A stretch of DNA of 27,395 nucleotides from Paracoccaceae bacterium (GTDB taxonomy: Bacteria; Pseudomonadota; Alphaproteobacteria; Rhodobacterales; Rhodobacteraceae). A program made the translations under genes and the position numbers. The stretch lies in assembly GCA_016937725.1 (NCBI GenBank), contig JAFGVZ010000160.1, positions 1-27,395 on the forward strand. Reading direction: 5' to 3'. The notes beneath the pieces were generated by a model. It had not been told where the DNA came from and did no database searches. It worked only from the letters and a program-made list of their open reading frames with translations. Of this stretch, positions 1 through 7,012 are shown one piece after another (the first letter of the stretch is position 1; each line of letters begins with the position of its first letter).

Positions 1-456
1 GTGGCGTCGCTGGATCATAACCAATTGGCCGAACTTTACGTCGTGCGCTCGGAACTGGAAGGGCTGGCCGCGCGTCTGGCCGCGCGCCACGCCACGGATG
101 AGGAGGTGCGCTTGCTGCGCGCCATGGTCGAGGAAGACGCCGCCCTGATCGCAGACCCGCAGGCTATGAGCAGGGCCAACCGGCGCTTTCACAAGCAAAT
201 TCATCTGGCCTCGCATAACCGCTACCTCGTGCAACAGCTTGACCTTGTGCATCGCTCGATGGCGCTGCTGGCCAGCACGTCGATTTCGGTTCCCGGTCGG
301 GGTCAGCGCACGCTGGAAGAGCATGGCCTGATTGTCGAGTCTATTGCCGCAGGTGATGGGGACGCTGCCTACAAGGCCCTGAAAGACCATATCTCGCGCG
401 CGTTCGAGACACGGCTGCGCCAAGATTCCACCGCCGCCGACCGGTTTTCGCTTTAA
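1..456 (+). CDS. GntR-family regulator, FCD domain (5'-truncated by window)
   Basis: The 151 visible residues form an all-helical FCD ligand-binding domain, the C-terminal half of FadR-subfamily GntR regulators. Seen: an N-terminal stretch with VVRSELEGLAARLAA, a central RANRRFHKQIHLASHNRYL segment, and a C-terminal EEHGLIVESIAAGDGDAA segment. The Arg/His residues of the last two match the positions that commonly bind a metal or carboxylate ligand in this fold. The winged-helix DNA-binding domain (about 70 residues) must lie upstream of base 1, so the GTG at base 1 is not the real start. The stop overlaps the convergent DUF6477 gene by four bases. The regulated pathway cannot be told from this fragment. 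Confidence 0.85.
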   Translation: MASLDHNQLAELYVVRSELEGLAARLAARHATDEEVRLLRAMVEEDAALIADPQAMSRANRRFHKQIHLASHNRYLVQQLDLVHRSMALLASTSISVPGRGQRTLEEHGLIVESIAAGDGDAAYKALKDHISRAFETRLRQDSTAADRFSL

Positions 457-761
457 CCAAGCGGCATGGCCTGCGCCGTGCCTGTGATCCGGGCTTCGTG
501 CAACAGCGCAGTCATCACCATGACATGATCGGCCGGGTGCCAGCCTGCGTCGTGATGACGGCGGGCATGGTCCATCTCGGCCTCGCGCTGCACTAACGCG
601 TCTTGCGCAGCACCGGGCGCGGGCAGGGGGTAACCAAGCGGCAGGCCCAGCACGCGGGCCAAGTGGCGCGCGCGGTCATATTGCGCCAAGCCATGACGCG
701 CCGCTACAACCAAAAGGCGAGGGCGAATTGTCGTCTGTAAGCCAAAGGTCGTTTGCGTCAT
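453..761 (-). CDS. DUF6477 family protein
   Basis: This is a 102-residue soluble protein of a family I recognise from Rhodobacteraceae as DUF6477; its function is unknown. It begins with an RPRLLVVAARHGLAQYDRARHLARVLG segment and has a charged central helix (VQREAEMDHARRHHDAGWHPADHVMVMTALLHEA) with several His residues. It has no signal peptide or membrane span. The start ATG at 761 has a strong GGAGG ribosome-binding site 6-7 bases upstream on the minus strand. The gene is divergent from the DUF6456 gene at 956 and convergent with the GntR gene, overlapping the latter by four bases. The family name is from memory; the ORF itself is secure. Confidence 0.8.
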   Translation of the reverse strand: MTQTTFGLQTTIRPRLLVVAARHGLAQYDRARHLARVLGLPLGYPLPAPGAAQDALVQREAEMDHARRHHDAGWHPADHVMVMTALLHEARITGTAQAMPLG

Positions 762-895
762 CTTATCCTCCGTTCAGGCGCTAGCCCAGAGAATGCCACA
801 GATTTCGGGCTGTTGCGTTTGGGCTTGGGCGCAGCGCGCGCTGCCTTCAACGGCATTTAGGGATTTGGTTACATCTTGGTCCGACCCGGCCCTGA

Positions 896-926
896 TTAAC
901 CGTCTGGTAAGAAAAACAACTATAAG
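896..926 (+). promoter_or_regulatory. candidate promoter with CtrA-like box upstream of the DUF6456 gene
   Basis: TTAA at 896-899 is followed after seven bases by GTAA at 907-910, which is one mismatch from the TTAA-N7-TTAA consensus of the alphaproteobacterial response regulator CtrA. Ten bases further on is TATAAG (921-926), a good -10 match, 30 bases before the ATG at 956. No clear TTGACA-like -35 is present, as expected if an activator replaces it. The motif match is seen; CtrA control is inference. Confidence 0.35.
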
Positions 927-955
927 CTGAAAATCGAAAAGGAGCACGGCGCGGC

Positions 956-2011
956 ATGTCTGTTCGAAACCGCGTGGAATCCGGTTGCGCCGACGCTGTC
1001 GGCGTGACCTTTCCCGAATGGGTGCCCTTGGGTGCACGGCTCTACCTGTCACACACGGCGACCGGGTTGTCACTGCGCGCCTTGGCGCGCGATTCCGGGT
1101 GCCATGCCTCGACCGTCATGCGGCAAGTGCGCCGGTTTGAAAACCGCCGCGATGATCCCTTGGTCGACAATGCCCTCAGCCGACTGGACCGGGCACTACG
1201 CCAGGCTGCCCCCGATACCTCAAGCATGGAGAATGCCGCGATGGCACAATCTTCCCCCCGCAGCTTTCAAGATGCCGCGCCCGTTTTTTCGACCGATGAT
1301 CTGTTGCATCTGCTGGCCAAGCTGGAACGGCCCGGCACCCATCTGATCGTGGCACCCGACATGCCCAAGGCGGTCATCATGTGTGACGGTCCGGACGGCA
1401 GCGCCGAGCGTCTGGCGGTGTTAGACCGTGCCATGGCCGAAATGTTGGCGCTCAAGGGCTGGATCACCTGCCGCCGAGAGGGTCGGGTGCTCAGTTATGT
1501 TCTAAGCTCTGAAGGTCAGGCCGCGCTGCGCGACCATGCCGAGGACGAACCCCAAGCGTCGCGCCGCGCCCGCTACGGCACGCTTGAAACCCCGATCGCG
1601 GTTTTGGCGCGGCGGCGCGACAAATCCGGCACCCCGTTTCTGGTGCCCGAACTGGTTCAGGCCGCTGACCGCCTGCGCGAGGATTTCGTGATGGCGCAGC
1701 TTGACACACTCGACCTTATGCCCGCCGAATGCCTGATCCGAACAATGTCCGGGCGCAGTTTGCCGGGGCCGAATATCGCGCCCCCCGGCACGCGCGCCGC
1801 GCGCCGCCGCGTGCTGGGCGCGCTGCATGATCTTGGGCCGGGCCTGTCGGACATGGTTTTGCGCGTTTGCTGCCATCTGGAAGGGGTGGAAAGCGCTGAA
1901 CAGGCGATGGGCTGGTGCGCACGTTCGGGCAAGATCGTGCTGCGCATCGGGCTACAACGGCTGAAGCTGCATTACGACCGCCTTGGCGCGGATGAAATGC
2001 TGATCGGCTAA
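956..2011 (+). CDS. helix-turn-helix protein with DUF6456 domain
   Basis: A 351-residue soluble protein. Residues about 20-65 contain a helix-turn-helix (LSLRALARDSGCHASTVMRQVRRFENRRDDPLVD), so DNA binding is likely. A less conserved, Ala/Ser-rich linker and a central region (about 100-180) follow. The C-terminal part from about 200 carries the DUF6456 signature (ETPIAVLARRRDKSGTPFLVPELVQAADRLREDF and a closing LRIGLQRLKLHYDRLG). The family is typical of Rhodobacteraceae and I know no established function. The start at 956 has AAAGGAG about ten bases upstream. The stop overlaps the convergent ABC-F gene by four bases. A role as transcription regulator is inferred from the helix-turn-helix only. 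Confidence 0.85.
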   Translation: MSVRNRVESGCADAVGVTFPEWVPLGARLYLSHTATGLSLRALARDSGCHASTVMRQVRRFENRRDDPLVDNALSRLDRALRQAAPDTSSMENAAMAQSSPRSFQDAAPVFSTDDLLHLLAKLERPGTHLIVAPDMPKAVIMCDGPDGSAERLAVLDRAMAEMLALKGWITCRREGRVLSYVLSSEGQAALRDHAEDEPQASRRARYGTLETPIAVLARRRDKSGTPFLVPELVQAADRLREDFVMAQLDTLDLMPAECLIRTMSGRSLPGPNIAPPGTRAARRRVLGALHDLGPGLSDMVLRVCCHLEGVESAEQAMGWCARSGKIVLRIGLQRLKLHYDRLGADEMLIG

Positions 2012-3849
2012 GCCGTGGCCTTGTCGAAGTTTTCCTGCGCGGCCACCCACATCGCTTCGGCGCGGTCCATGGCCTCCATCACCTCGGCATATTTGGCCTG
2101 CCAGACCCGCAGATCGCCCGCGCGCTCATCTTCATAAATCGCAGGATCGGCCAGTTTCTTGGCCAGCTTGTCGCGCATCTCTTCCAGTTTGGCGATGCGC
2201 GCTTCGGCGCGGCTGACCTCTTGGCGCAGCGTGGCGATTTCGTCGCGGCTGGCGCGCTTGGGCTTGGGCGCGGGGGCTTTGGCGGGTTTGTCATCGCCCG
2301 CCAGAAGCGTGGCGCGGTAGCTGTCCAGATCGCCGTCATAGGGGCGCACATTGCCGTCTTTGACCAGCCATAGCCGGTCCGCGACCAGCGACAGCAAATG
2401 CATGTCGTGGCTGACCAAGATGACCGCCCCGGTATAGGTGGTCAGGGCTTCGACCAAGGCTTCGCGGGACTCAATATCAAGGTGGTTGGTCGGCTCGTCC
2501 AAAATCAGCATGTGCGGCGCATCGAGCGTTGCCAGCAGCAGCGATAACCGCGCCTTTTGCCCGCCCGACAATTTGCGCACGATGGTTTCGGCTTGCTCGG
2601 CCATCAGCCCGAACCCGGCCAACCGCGCGCGTAGGCGCGGCGGTGCCTCATGCGGGCGTTCGCGCTGCAAATGCTGCAAGGGCGTTTCGTCCAGCTCCAG
2701 CTCATCGACCTGATGCTGAGCAAAATACCCCACCCGAAGCTTGGTTGCGCGCGTCAGGGTGCCGCTGCCCGCCAGCTTCCCGGCCAGCAGCTTCGACAGC
2801 GTCGACTTGCCCTCGCCATTGCGCCCGAGAAGCGCGATGCGGTCGTCTTGGTCTATGCGCAGGTCCAAGCCGCGCAGCACCGGCGGGCCGTCATAGCCGA
2901 CAGACGCCCCTTCAAGCCGCAGGATGGGCGGCGAGAGTTCCTCCGGCTCGGGAAAGCTGAACACATGGCGCGCGGCCTCGGCCGGTGGGGTGATGGGCGA
3001 CAGCTTTTCCAGCATCTTCAACCGCGATTGCGCCTGCTTGGCCTTGGTGGCCTGCGCGCGGAAGCGATCAACGAATTTTTGCATATGCGCGCGTTTGGCG
3101 GCGACCTTGTCGGCCTCTGCGGCCAATGCTGCGCGGCGCTCGGCGCGCAGCTTGGCAAACCCATCATAGCCACCGGTATAGAGCGTCAGCTTGCGGTCTT
3201 CCAAATGCAGGATATGCCCCACTGCCCGGTTCAACAGCCCCCGATCGTGGCTGATAATCAGCACCGTATGCGGGTAGCGCATCAGGTAGCCTTCCAGCCA
3301 CAGCGCGCCTTCAAGGTCCAGATAGTTGGTCGGCTCATCGAGCAGCAACAGATCGGGCTGCGCGAACAGCACTCCCGCCAGCGCCACGCGCATCCGCCAG
3401 CCGCCCGAGAAATCGGAACAGGGCCGTTGTTGCGCCTCGGCGTCAAAGCCAAGGCCCTTCAGGATGGCACTTGCGCGCCCTTCGGCAGACCATGCGTCGA
3501 TATCGGCCAGACGGGTTTGCACGGCGGCAATGCGTTCCGGGTCGGTCGCGGTTTCGGCTTCGGCCATCAAGCTTGCGCGCTCGGTATCGGCTTCCAGAAC
3601 CGTGTCCAGCAACGAGGTGGACGAGGACGGCACTTCCTGCGCCACGCCCCCGATCTTGGCGCGCGACGGCAACTCGATCTTGCCGCCTTCCAGCGGGAAT
3701 TCGCCGCGCAGAATGCGGAACAGCGTGGTTTTCCCTGCCCCGTTGCGCCCGACTATGCCAACCTTGTGGCCTGTCGGAATGGTCGCAGAGGCCCCTTCGA
3801 ACAAAGGGTTGCCTTGCATGGCGAAGGTGATGTTGTCGATCCTGAGCAT
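2008..3849 (-). CDS. ABC-F family ATPase (Uup/YheS-like)
   Basis: A 613-residue soluble twin-ATPase with no membrane span, as in ABC-F proteins that act on ribosomes. Domain 1 has Walker A GRNGAGKT (34-41), signature FSGGW (147-151) and Walker B LLLLDEP (167-173). Domain 2 has GRNGEGKS (342-349), LSGGQ (427-431) and LILDEP (448-453). The linker between them (about 230-285) is a charged helical arm rich in Arg, Lys, Ala and Gln, where ABC-F proteins contact tRNA. A Lys/Pro hinge at about 520-535 leads into a C-terminal coiled coil (536-610). The layout fits the YheS or Uup branches, which are translation factors rather than transporters; the exact branch is not decided. No partner gene is adjacent. 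Confidence 0.93.
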   Translation of the reverse strand: MLRIDNITFAMQGNPLFEGASATIPTGHKVGIVGRNGAGKTTLFRILRGEFPLEGGKIELPSRAKIGGVAQEVPSSSTSLLDTVLEADTERASLMAEAETATDPERIAAVQTRLADIDAWSAEGRASAILKGLGFDAEAQQRPCSDFSGGWRMRVALAGVLFAQPDLLLLDEPTNYLDLEGALWLEGYLMRYPHTVLIISHDRGLLNRAVGHILHLEDRKLTLYTGGYDGFAKLRAERRAALAAEADKVAAKRAHMQKFVDRFRAQATKAKQAQSRLKMLEKLSPITPPAEAARHVFSFPEPEELSPPILRLEGASVGYDGPPVLRGLDLRIDQDDRIALLGRNGEGKSTLSKLLAGKLAGSGTLTRATKLRVGYFAQHQVDELELDETPLQHLQRERPHEAPPRLRARLAGFGLMAEQAETIVRKLSGGQKARLSLLLATLDAPHMLILDEPTNHLDIESREALVEALTTYTGAVILVSHDMHLLSLVADRLWLVKDGNVRPYDGDLDSYRATLLAGDDKPAKAPAPKPKRASRDEIATLRQEVSRAEARIAKLEEMRDKLAKKLADPAIYEDERAGDLRVWQAKYAEVMEAMDRAEAMWVAAQENFDKATA

Positions 3850-3892
3850 GCCGCTGCATTGCCTGACAAGCGTGGAAGGGTCAAGCGACCCT

Positions 3893-3917
3893 CTTCATCT
3901 TGCTGCAAATACTCTCC
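3893..3917 (-). repeat. dispersed intergenic motif, copy 1
   Basis: Read on the minus strand it is GGAGAGTATTTGCAG followed by CAAGATGAAG. It lies downstream of the leuA terminator hairpin and points the same way as leuA. It is one of five similar copies in this window (others at 10189, 14724, 21425 and 25390), sharing GAGTATTT and GCAAGATGAAG blocks. Confidence 0.65.
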
Positions 3918-3924
3918 GGGGGGT

Positions 3925-3947
3925 ATGGGGGGCAGAATGCCCCCCAT
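3925..3947 (-). terminator. hairpin downstream of leuA
   Basis: ATGGGGGGCA (3925-3934) pairs perfectly with TGCCCCCCAT (3938-3947) around a three-base GAA loop, giving a very stable 10-bp stem 28 bases after the leuA stop. There is no T-run after it on the minus strand, so it may act as a transcript-end stabiliser or a non-canonical terminator rather than a textbook one. Confidence 0.6.
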
Positions 3948-3975
3948 GTCTGGCCAAATTATGTCTGGCCAAATT
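3946..3975. repeat. 15-bp perfect tandem duplication at the leuA 3' end
   Basis: The 15-mer ATGTCTGGCCAAATT occurs twice back to back (3946-3960 and 3961-3975). The last base of the second copy is the third base of the leuA stop codon, and the first two bases of copy 1 overlap the hairpin stem. It looks like a local slippage duplication. Confidence 0.9.
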
Positions 3976-5537
3976 CAGCCCGCGCTTTTCATCAGCGCCG
4001 ACAGGTTGCCACGGTTGCGGTGCAGAACCAGCCGGTTCAGCGCATTGACATAGGCTTTTGCGCTGGCCACGACCGTATCGGTGTCGGATGACTGGCCGGA
4101 ATAGACCACGCCGTCCAGTGCCAGACGCACGCTGACCGTGGCTTGCGCATCGGTCCCTTCGGTCACGGCATGGACCTGATACAATTCCAGCCGCGCCTCA
4201 TGCGGGTGCAGCATCTTGACCGCGTTGAAGGTGGCATCCACCGGGCCGTCGCCTGTCGCATCGACGAATTTTTCCGCGCCACCGACCAGCATGGTCAGTT
4301 CCGCTTCTTGCGGGCCATCGGTGCCGCAGACCACGCGCAGGCGTTTGATCTGCAAATAGGCGTCCTCGTCGTTCAGGCTCGCTTCTGCCATCAGTGCGAT
4401 CAGGTCGTCGTCATAGACTTCCTTCTTACGGTCGGCGAGCGCCTTGAACCGCACGAAGACATCCTTCAACTGGTTATCGCCCAGCTCATAGCCCAGCTCC
4501 GACAGCTTGGCGCGCAAGGCCGCGCGGCCCGAATGCTTTCCCATCACAAGGTTTGTCGCCGCCAGCCCGATATCCTCGGGGCGCATGATCTCAAAGGTTT
4601 CCTTGTTCTTCAGCATCCCGTCTTGGTGGATGCCGGATTCATGCGCAAAGGCGTTTTTGCCGACCACGGCCTTGTTATATTGCACCGGAAAGCCCGACAC
4701 AGCCGCGACCATGCGCGACAGGCCCATGATCTTGGTGGTGTCGATGCCGGTCGAATAGGGCAGGATATCGCCGCGCACACGCAGCGCCATGACCACCTCT
4801 TCAAGCGCCGTGTTGCCCGCGCGTTCGCCCAGACCGTTGATCGTGCATTCCACCTGCCGCGCGCCGGCTTCAACAGCGGCCAAAGCGTTGGCGGTCGCCA
4901 TGCCCAGATCGTTGTGGCAATGCGTGGCGAAGGTGATCGTGTCGGCGCCCGGCACCCGCTCCAGCAGCATGCGGATCAGGTCGGCAGACTCGCGCGGGTA
5001 AGTATAGCCCACCGTATCGGGAATGTTGATCGTGGTCGCGCCTGCCTTGATCGCGGTTTCCACCACGCGGCACAGGAAATCATGCTCTGTTCGGGTGGCG
5101 TCCATGGGCGACCATTGCACATCGTCGCAGAGGTTGCGGGCATGTGTGACCGTGTCGTGAATGCGCGCGACCATCCCGTCCATATCCAGCGCCGTGATGT
5201 CGCGGTGCAGGGGCGAGGTGCCGATGAAGGTGTGAATACGCCCACGCGGCGCGTCTTTCACCGCCTCCCACGCGCGGTCGATATCGCCCAAATTGGCGCG
5301 CGCCAGCCCACAGATCACGGCGTTCTTCGCGTTCCTGGCAATGTCGGATACGGCCTGAAAATCGCCCTCGCTGGCAATTGGGAACCCGGCTTCGATGATA
5401 TCGACGCCCATCTCGTCCAGAAGGCTTGCGATTTCCAGCTTTTCAGCATGGGACATGGTTGCGCCGGGGCTTTGCTCGCCATCGCGCAGGGTGGTGTCGA
5501 AAATCAGGACGCGGTCCTGTTTTGCGGTCTCGGTCAT
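3975..5537 (-). CDS. leuA: 2-isopropylmalate synthase
   Basis: This enzyme condenses acetyl-CoA with 2-oxoisovalerate, the first committed step of leucine synthesis in the cytoplasm. The 520-residue length fits the full bacterial enzyme. Seen: the N-terminal DTTLRDGEQSPGATM motif (14-28) of the HMGL-like TIM barrel; the metal-binding HCH motif at 206-208 (THCHNDLGMATANALAAVEAGA); the NGLGERAGNTALEEV segment (234-248); GKHSGRAAL; and a C-terminal regulatory domain of about 130 residues, where leucine feedback acts in this family. The start at 5537 has AAGGA ten or so bases upstream. The gene is preceded by a leucine-rich leader ORF and competing hairpins, so attenuation is likely in addition to feedback inhibition. 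Confidence 0.97.
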   Translation of the reverse strand: MTETAKQDRVLIFDTTLRDGEQSPGATMSHAEKLEIASLLDEMGVDIIEAGFPIASEGDFQAVSDIARNAKNAVICGLARANLGDIDRAWEAVKDAPRGRIHTFIGTSPLHRDITALDMDGMVARIHDTVTHARNLCDDVQWSPMDATRTEHDFLCRVVETAIKAGATTINIPDTVGYTYPRESADLIRMLLERVPGADTITFATHCHNDLGMATANALAAVEAGARQVECTINGLGERAGNTALEEVVMALRVRGDILPYSTGIDTTKIMGLSRMVAAVSGFPVQYNKAVVGKNAFAHESGIHQDGMLKNKETFEIMRPEDIGLAATNLVMGKHSGRAALRAKLSELGYELGDNQLKDVFVRFKALADRKKEVYDDDLIALMAEASLNDEDAYLQIKRLRVVCGTDGPQEAELTMLVGGAEKFVDATGDGPVDATFNAVKMLHPHEARLELYQVHAVTEGTDAQATVSVRLALDGVVYSGQSSDTDTVVASAKAYVNALNRLVLHRNRGNLSALMKSAG

Positions 5538-5571
5538 GAGGGTATCCTTGGGGTCTGCTGCGGTTCAGGTC

Positions 5572-5620
5572 CGGGCGCGTCTCACCTCTGAGCGGCGCGC
5601 CCGTCCGGCACGCTCAGAGG
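5572..5620 (-). promoter_or_regulatory. leu attenuator: two mutually exclusive hairpins
   Basis: Hairpin A pairs CCTCTGAGC (5620-5612 on the minus strand) with GCTCAGAGG (5593-5585), 9 bp perfect. Hairpin B pairs CGGGCGCG (5603-5596) with CGCGCCCG (5579-5572), 8 bp perfect. Arm order in the RNA is A1, B1, A2, B2, so only one hairpin can form at a time. The stop codon of the leader ORF lies inside A1, so a ribosome that reaches the stop would block A and allow B. B ends 34 bases before the leuA ATG. No T-run follows B, so termination would have to be non-canonical or Rho-assisted. Confidence 0.7.
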
Positions 5621-5685
5621 CCCCTAAGCAGAAGCAGGGTCGCAAGCGCGGGCGCGTTGGCGCGGATGAAGCAACTGGTGTTCAT
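5614..5685 (-). CDS. leu operon leader peptide (23 codons)
   Basis: This small ORF lies 76 bases upstream of leuA. It encodes 23 residues starting MNTSCFIRANAPAL and ending ATLLLLRGL, so six of the last ten residues are leucine. Four of these are consecutive (CTG CTT CTG CTT) and the last is directly before the stop. Leucine-codon clusters next to competing hairpins are the mark of attenuation leaders that sense charged tRNA-Leu; leu attenuators upstream of leuA have been predicted in alphaproteobacteria. No Shine-Dalgarno sequence precedes the ATG, and the candidate -10 element ends eight bases before it, so the leader may be translated from a leaderless transcript. The ORF is seen; its regulatory role is inference from layout. 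Confidence 0.75.
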   Translation of the reverse strand: MNTSCFIRANAPALATLLLLRGL

Positions 5686-5899
5686 GCGCCAGACTATAGG
5701 CGCGCGGTTTTGCATTGAAAACCCCAAATTCGCGCAAGAATGCCCGCGACGTGCCCGCTTTATCACGATGCCGTTGCACTTGCGGCGTCGCGCCATGACT
5801 CTGCTGGCGGATCAGACTATGGTCGCGACTCGGACAGATCAGAAAAGCTGGGCTGACCAGTTTGTCCCGATGCACCGCGACCGCCACGAAGGAAACGTC
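5686..5899. other. intergenic region between leu leader and MCE operon
   Basis: About 214 bases separate the divergent leu leader and MCE permease genes. It carries the leu promoter at its left end. An open frame continuous with the permease gene runs through it, with earlier ATG codons (such as 5771, 5797 and 5870), but the encoded residues are Arg/His-rich and unlike the family, so I treat it as non-coding. I see no clear promoter for the plus-strand operon. Confidence 0.45.
5694..5721 (-). promoter_or_regulatory. candidate leu leader promoter
   Basis: On the minus strand TTTTCA is followed after 17 bases by TATAGT, a reasonable sigma-70 type pair. The -10 ends eight bases before the leader-peptide ATG at 5685, which would put the transcript start at or within a base or two of that ATG. 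The -35 is weak (four of six matches). Confidence 0.45.
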
Positions 5900-7012
5900 T
5901 TGACCACGCATCCCGATCCCGCACCCCGCACCCTGTCAGAGCGCGCCACGCTCGACGGGGCAGATGGCGCGTGGCATTTGTCGGGTGCGCTGACGGTGCG
6001 CAGCGTGTCTGGCGTGGCCGAGGCGTTGGACCACGCGCAGGGCAAGTTGGACCTGTCGGGCTTGACCCGGCTGGACACGGCAGGCGCTTACCTGTTGCAA
6101 CGCCATTCCGACCGCCTTGGGATTGTTCATGCCCAGCCCGACCATGCGGCCCTGCTGGACCGGGTCGCCGCGTCCATGCCCAAGCCACCAGCGCAGACCA
6201 AGGCATCCTTCACCCTTGTTCAGTTTCTGGACAAGATCGGGCGCATGGTTGCCTCTGCCGGGGTGTTTCTGGTCGAGATCACGGCCATGCTGGGCATGTT
6301 CCTTGCGCGGCTGGGGCAGGTCATCCGCCACCCCGGCAAAATGCCGATGACCGCTCTTGTGCATCATGCCGACCAAGTGGGCTGGCGGGCGATTCCCATC
6401 GTCTCGCTCATGTCGTTCCTGATCGGCGTTGTGCTGGCCTTTCAAGGTGCCGTGCAATTGCGCCAGTTCGGGGCAGAGATATTCGTCGTCGATCTGATCG
6501 CCATTTCCATATTGCGCGAGCTTGGCATTCTGCTGACCGCAATCATCGTGGCGGGGCGCACGGCCTCCAGCTTTACCGCCGCCATCGGGTCCATGAAGAT
6601 GCGCGAGGAAATCGACGCCATGCGCACGCTGGCGATTGACCCGGCCATGGTGCTGTTCGTCCCGCGTATTCTGGCGCTCTTGATCACCCTGCCCATTCTG
6701 GGGGCGGTGGCCAATTTCATGGGGCTGTTCGGCGGCGCGCTTATGGCATGGATCGAACTAGGTGTGTCGCCCGCCGTGTTCGTGGCCCGCCTGCTGGAAG
6801 AAACCGGGACGAACCATGTGCTTGTCGGCTTCGTCAAAGCCCCGGTTTTCGCGCTGATTATTGGCGTGATTGGCTGTCATGCGGGCATGCAGGTGGGCGG
6901 CAATGCCGAAAGCCTTGGCGCGCAAACCTCCAGCGCCGTGGTCCGCGCGATCTTTGCGGTCATCGTAGCCGATGCGCTGTTTTCGATCTTCTTTGCGATC
7001 ATGGATATCTGA
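5900..7012 (+). CDS. MCE/Mla-type ABC transporter permease with N-terminal STAS domain
   Basis: The permease of an MCE lipid transport system in the inner membrane (MlaE family), 370 residues from this start. Residues about 17-90 form a small STAS domain (WHLSGALTVRSVSGVAEAL, then LDLSGLTRLDTAGAYLL), equivalent to the separate MlaB subunit of E. coli. Residues 105-370 are the MlaE core with about five membrane spans, including GVVLAFQGAVQLRQFGAE and the LRELGILLTAIIVAGRTASSFTAAIGSMKMREEIDAM signature. I chose TTG 5900 because GAAGGAAA lies a few bases upstream and family homology begins soon after; upstream in-frame ATGs are possible. It overlaps the ATPase gene by one base (TGATG). Confidence 0.88.
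   Translation: MTTHPDPAPRTLSERATLDGADGAWHLSGALTVRSVSGVAEALDHAQGKLDLSGLTRLDTAGAYLLQRHSDRLGIVHAQPDHAALLDRVAASMPKPPAQTKASFTLVQFLDKIGRMVASAGVFLVEITAMLGMFLARLGQVIRHPGKMPMTALVHHADQVGWRAIPIVSLMSFLIGVVLAFQGAVQLRQFGAEIFVVDLIAISILRELGILLTAIIVAGRTASSFTAAIGSMKMREEIDAMRTLAIDPAMVLFVPRILALLITLPILGAVANFMGLFGGALMAWIELGVSPAVFVARLLEETGTNHVLVGFVKAPVFALIIGVIGCHAGMQVGGNAESLGAQTSSAVVRAIFAVIVADALFSIFFAIMDI

Noticed and set aside
1..3. GTG at base 1 as the true start of the GntR-family gene
   Set aside because: FCD regulators carry an N-terminal winged helix that is missing here, so the gene must begin before the window.
2650..4053. 467-codon open frame on the plus strand opposite the ABC-F gene
   Set aside because: It is antisense to a gene with intact twin-ATPase motifs; the translation is low-complexity with no domain and no ribosome-binding site. 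Long antisense frames are common in G+C-rich DNA.
4143..5591. 482-codon open frame opposite leuA
   Set aside because: Antisense to a complete leuA; its product has no recognisable fold and spans the attenuator region.
5572..5603. Hairpin B of the leu leader as a textbook intrinsic terminator
   Set aside because: The RNA after the stem is GACCUGAACC with no U-run; I keep it only as an alternative structure of an attenuator.
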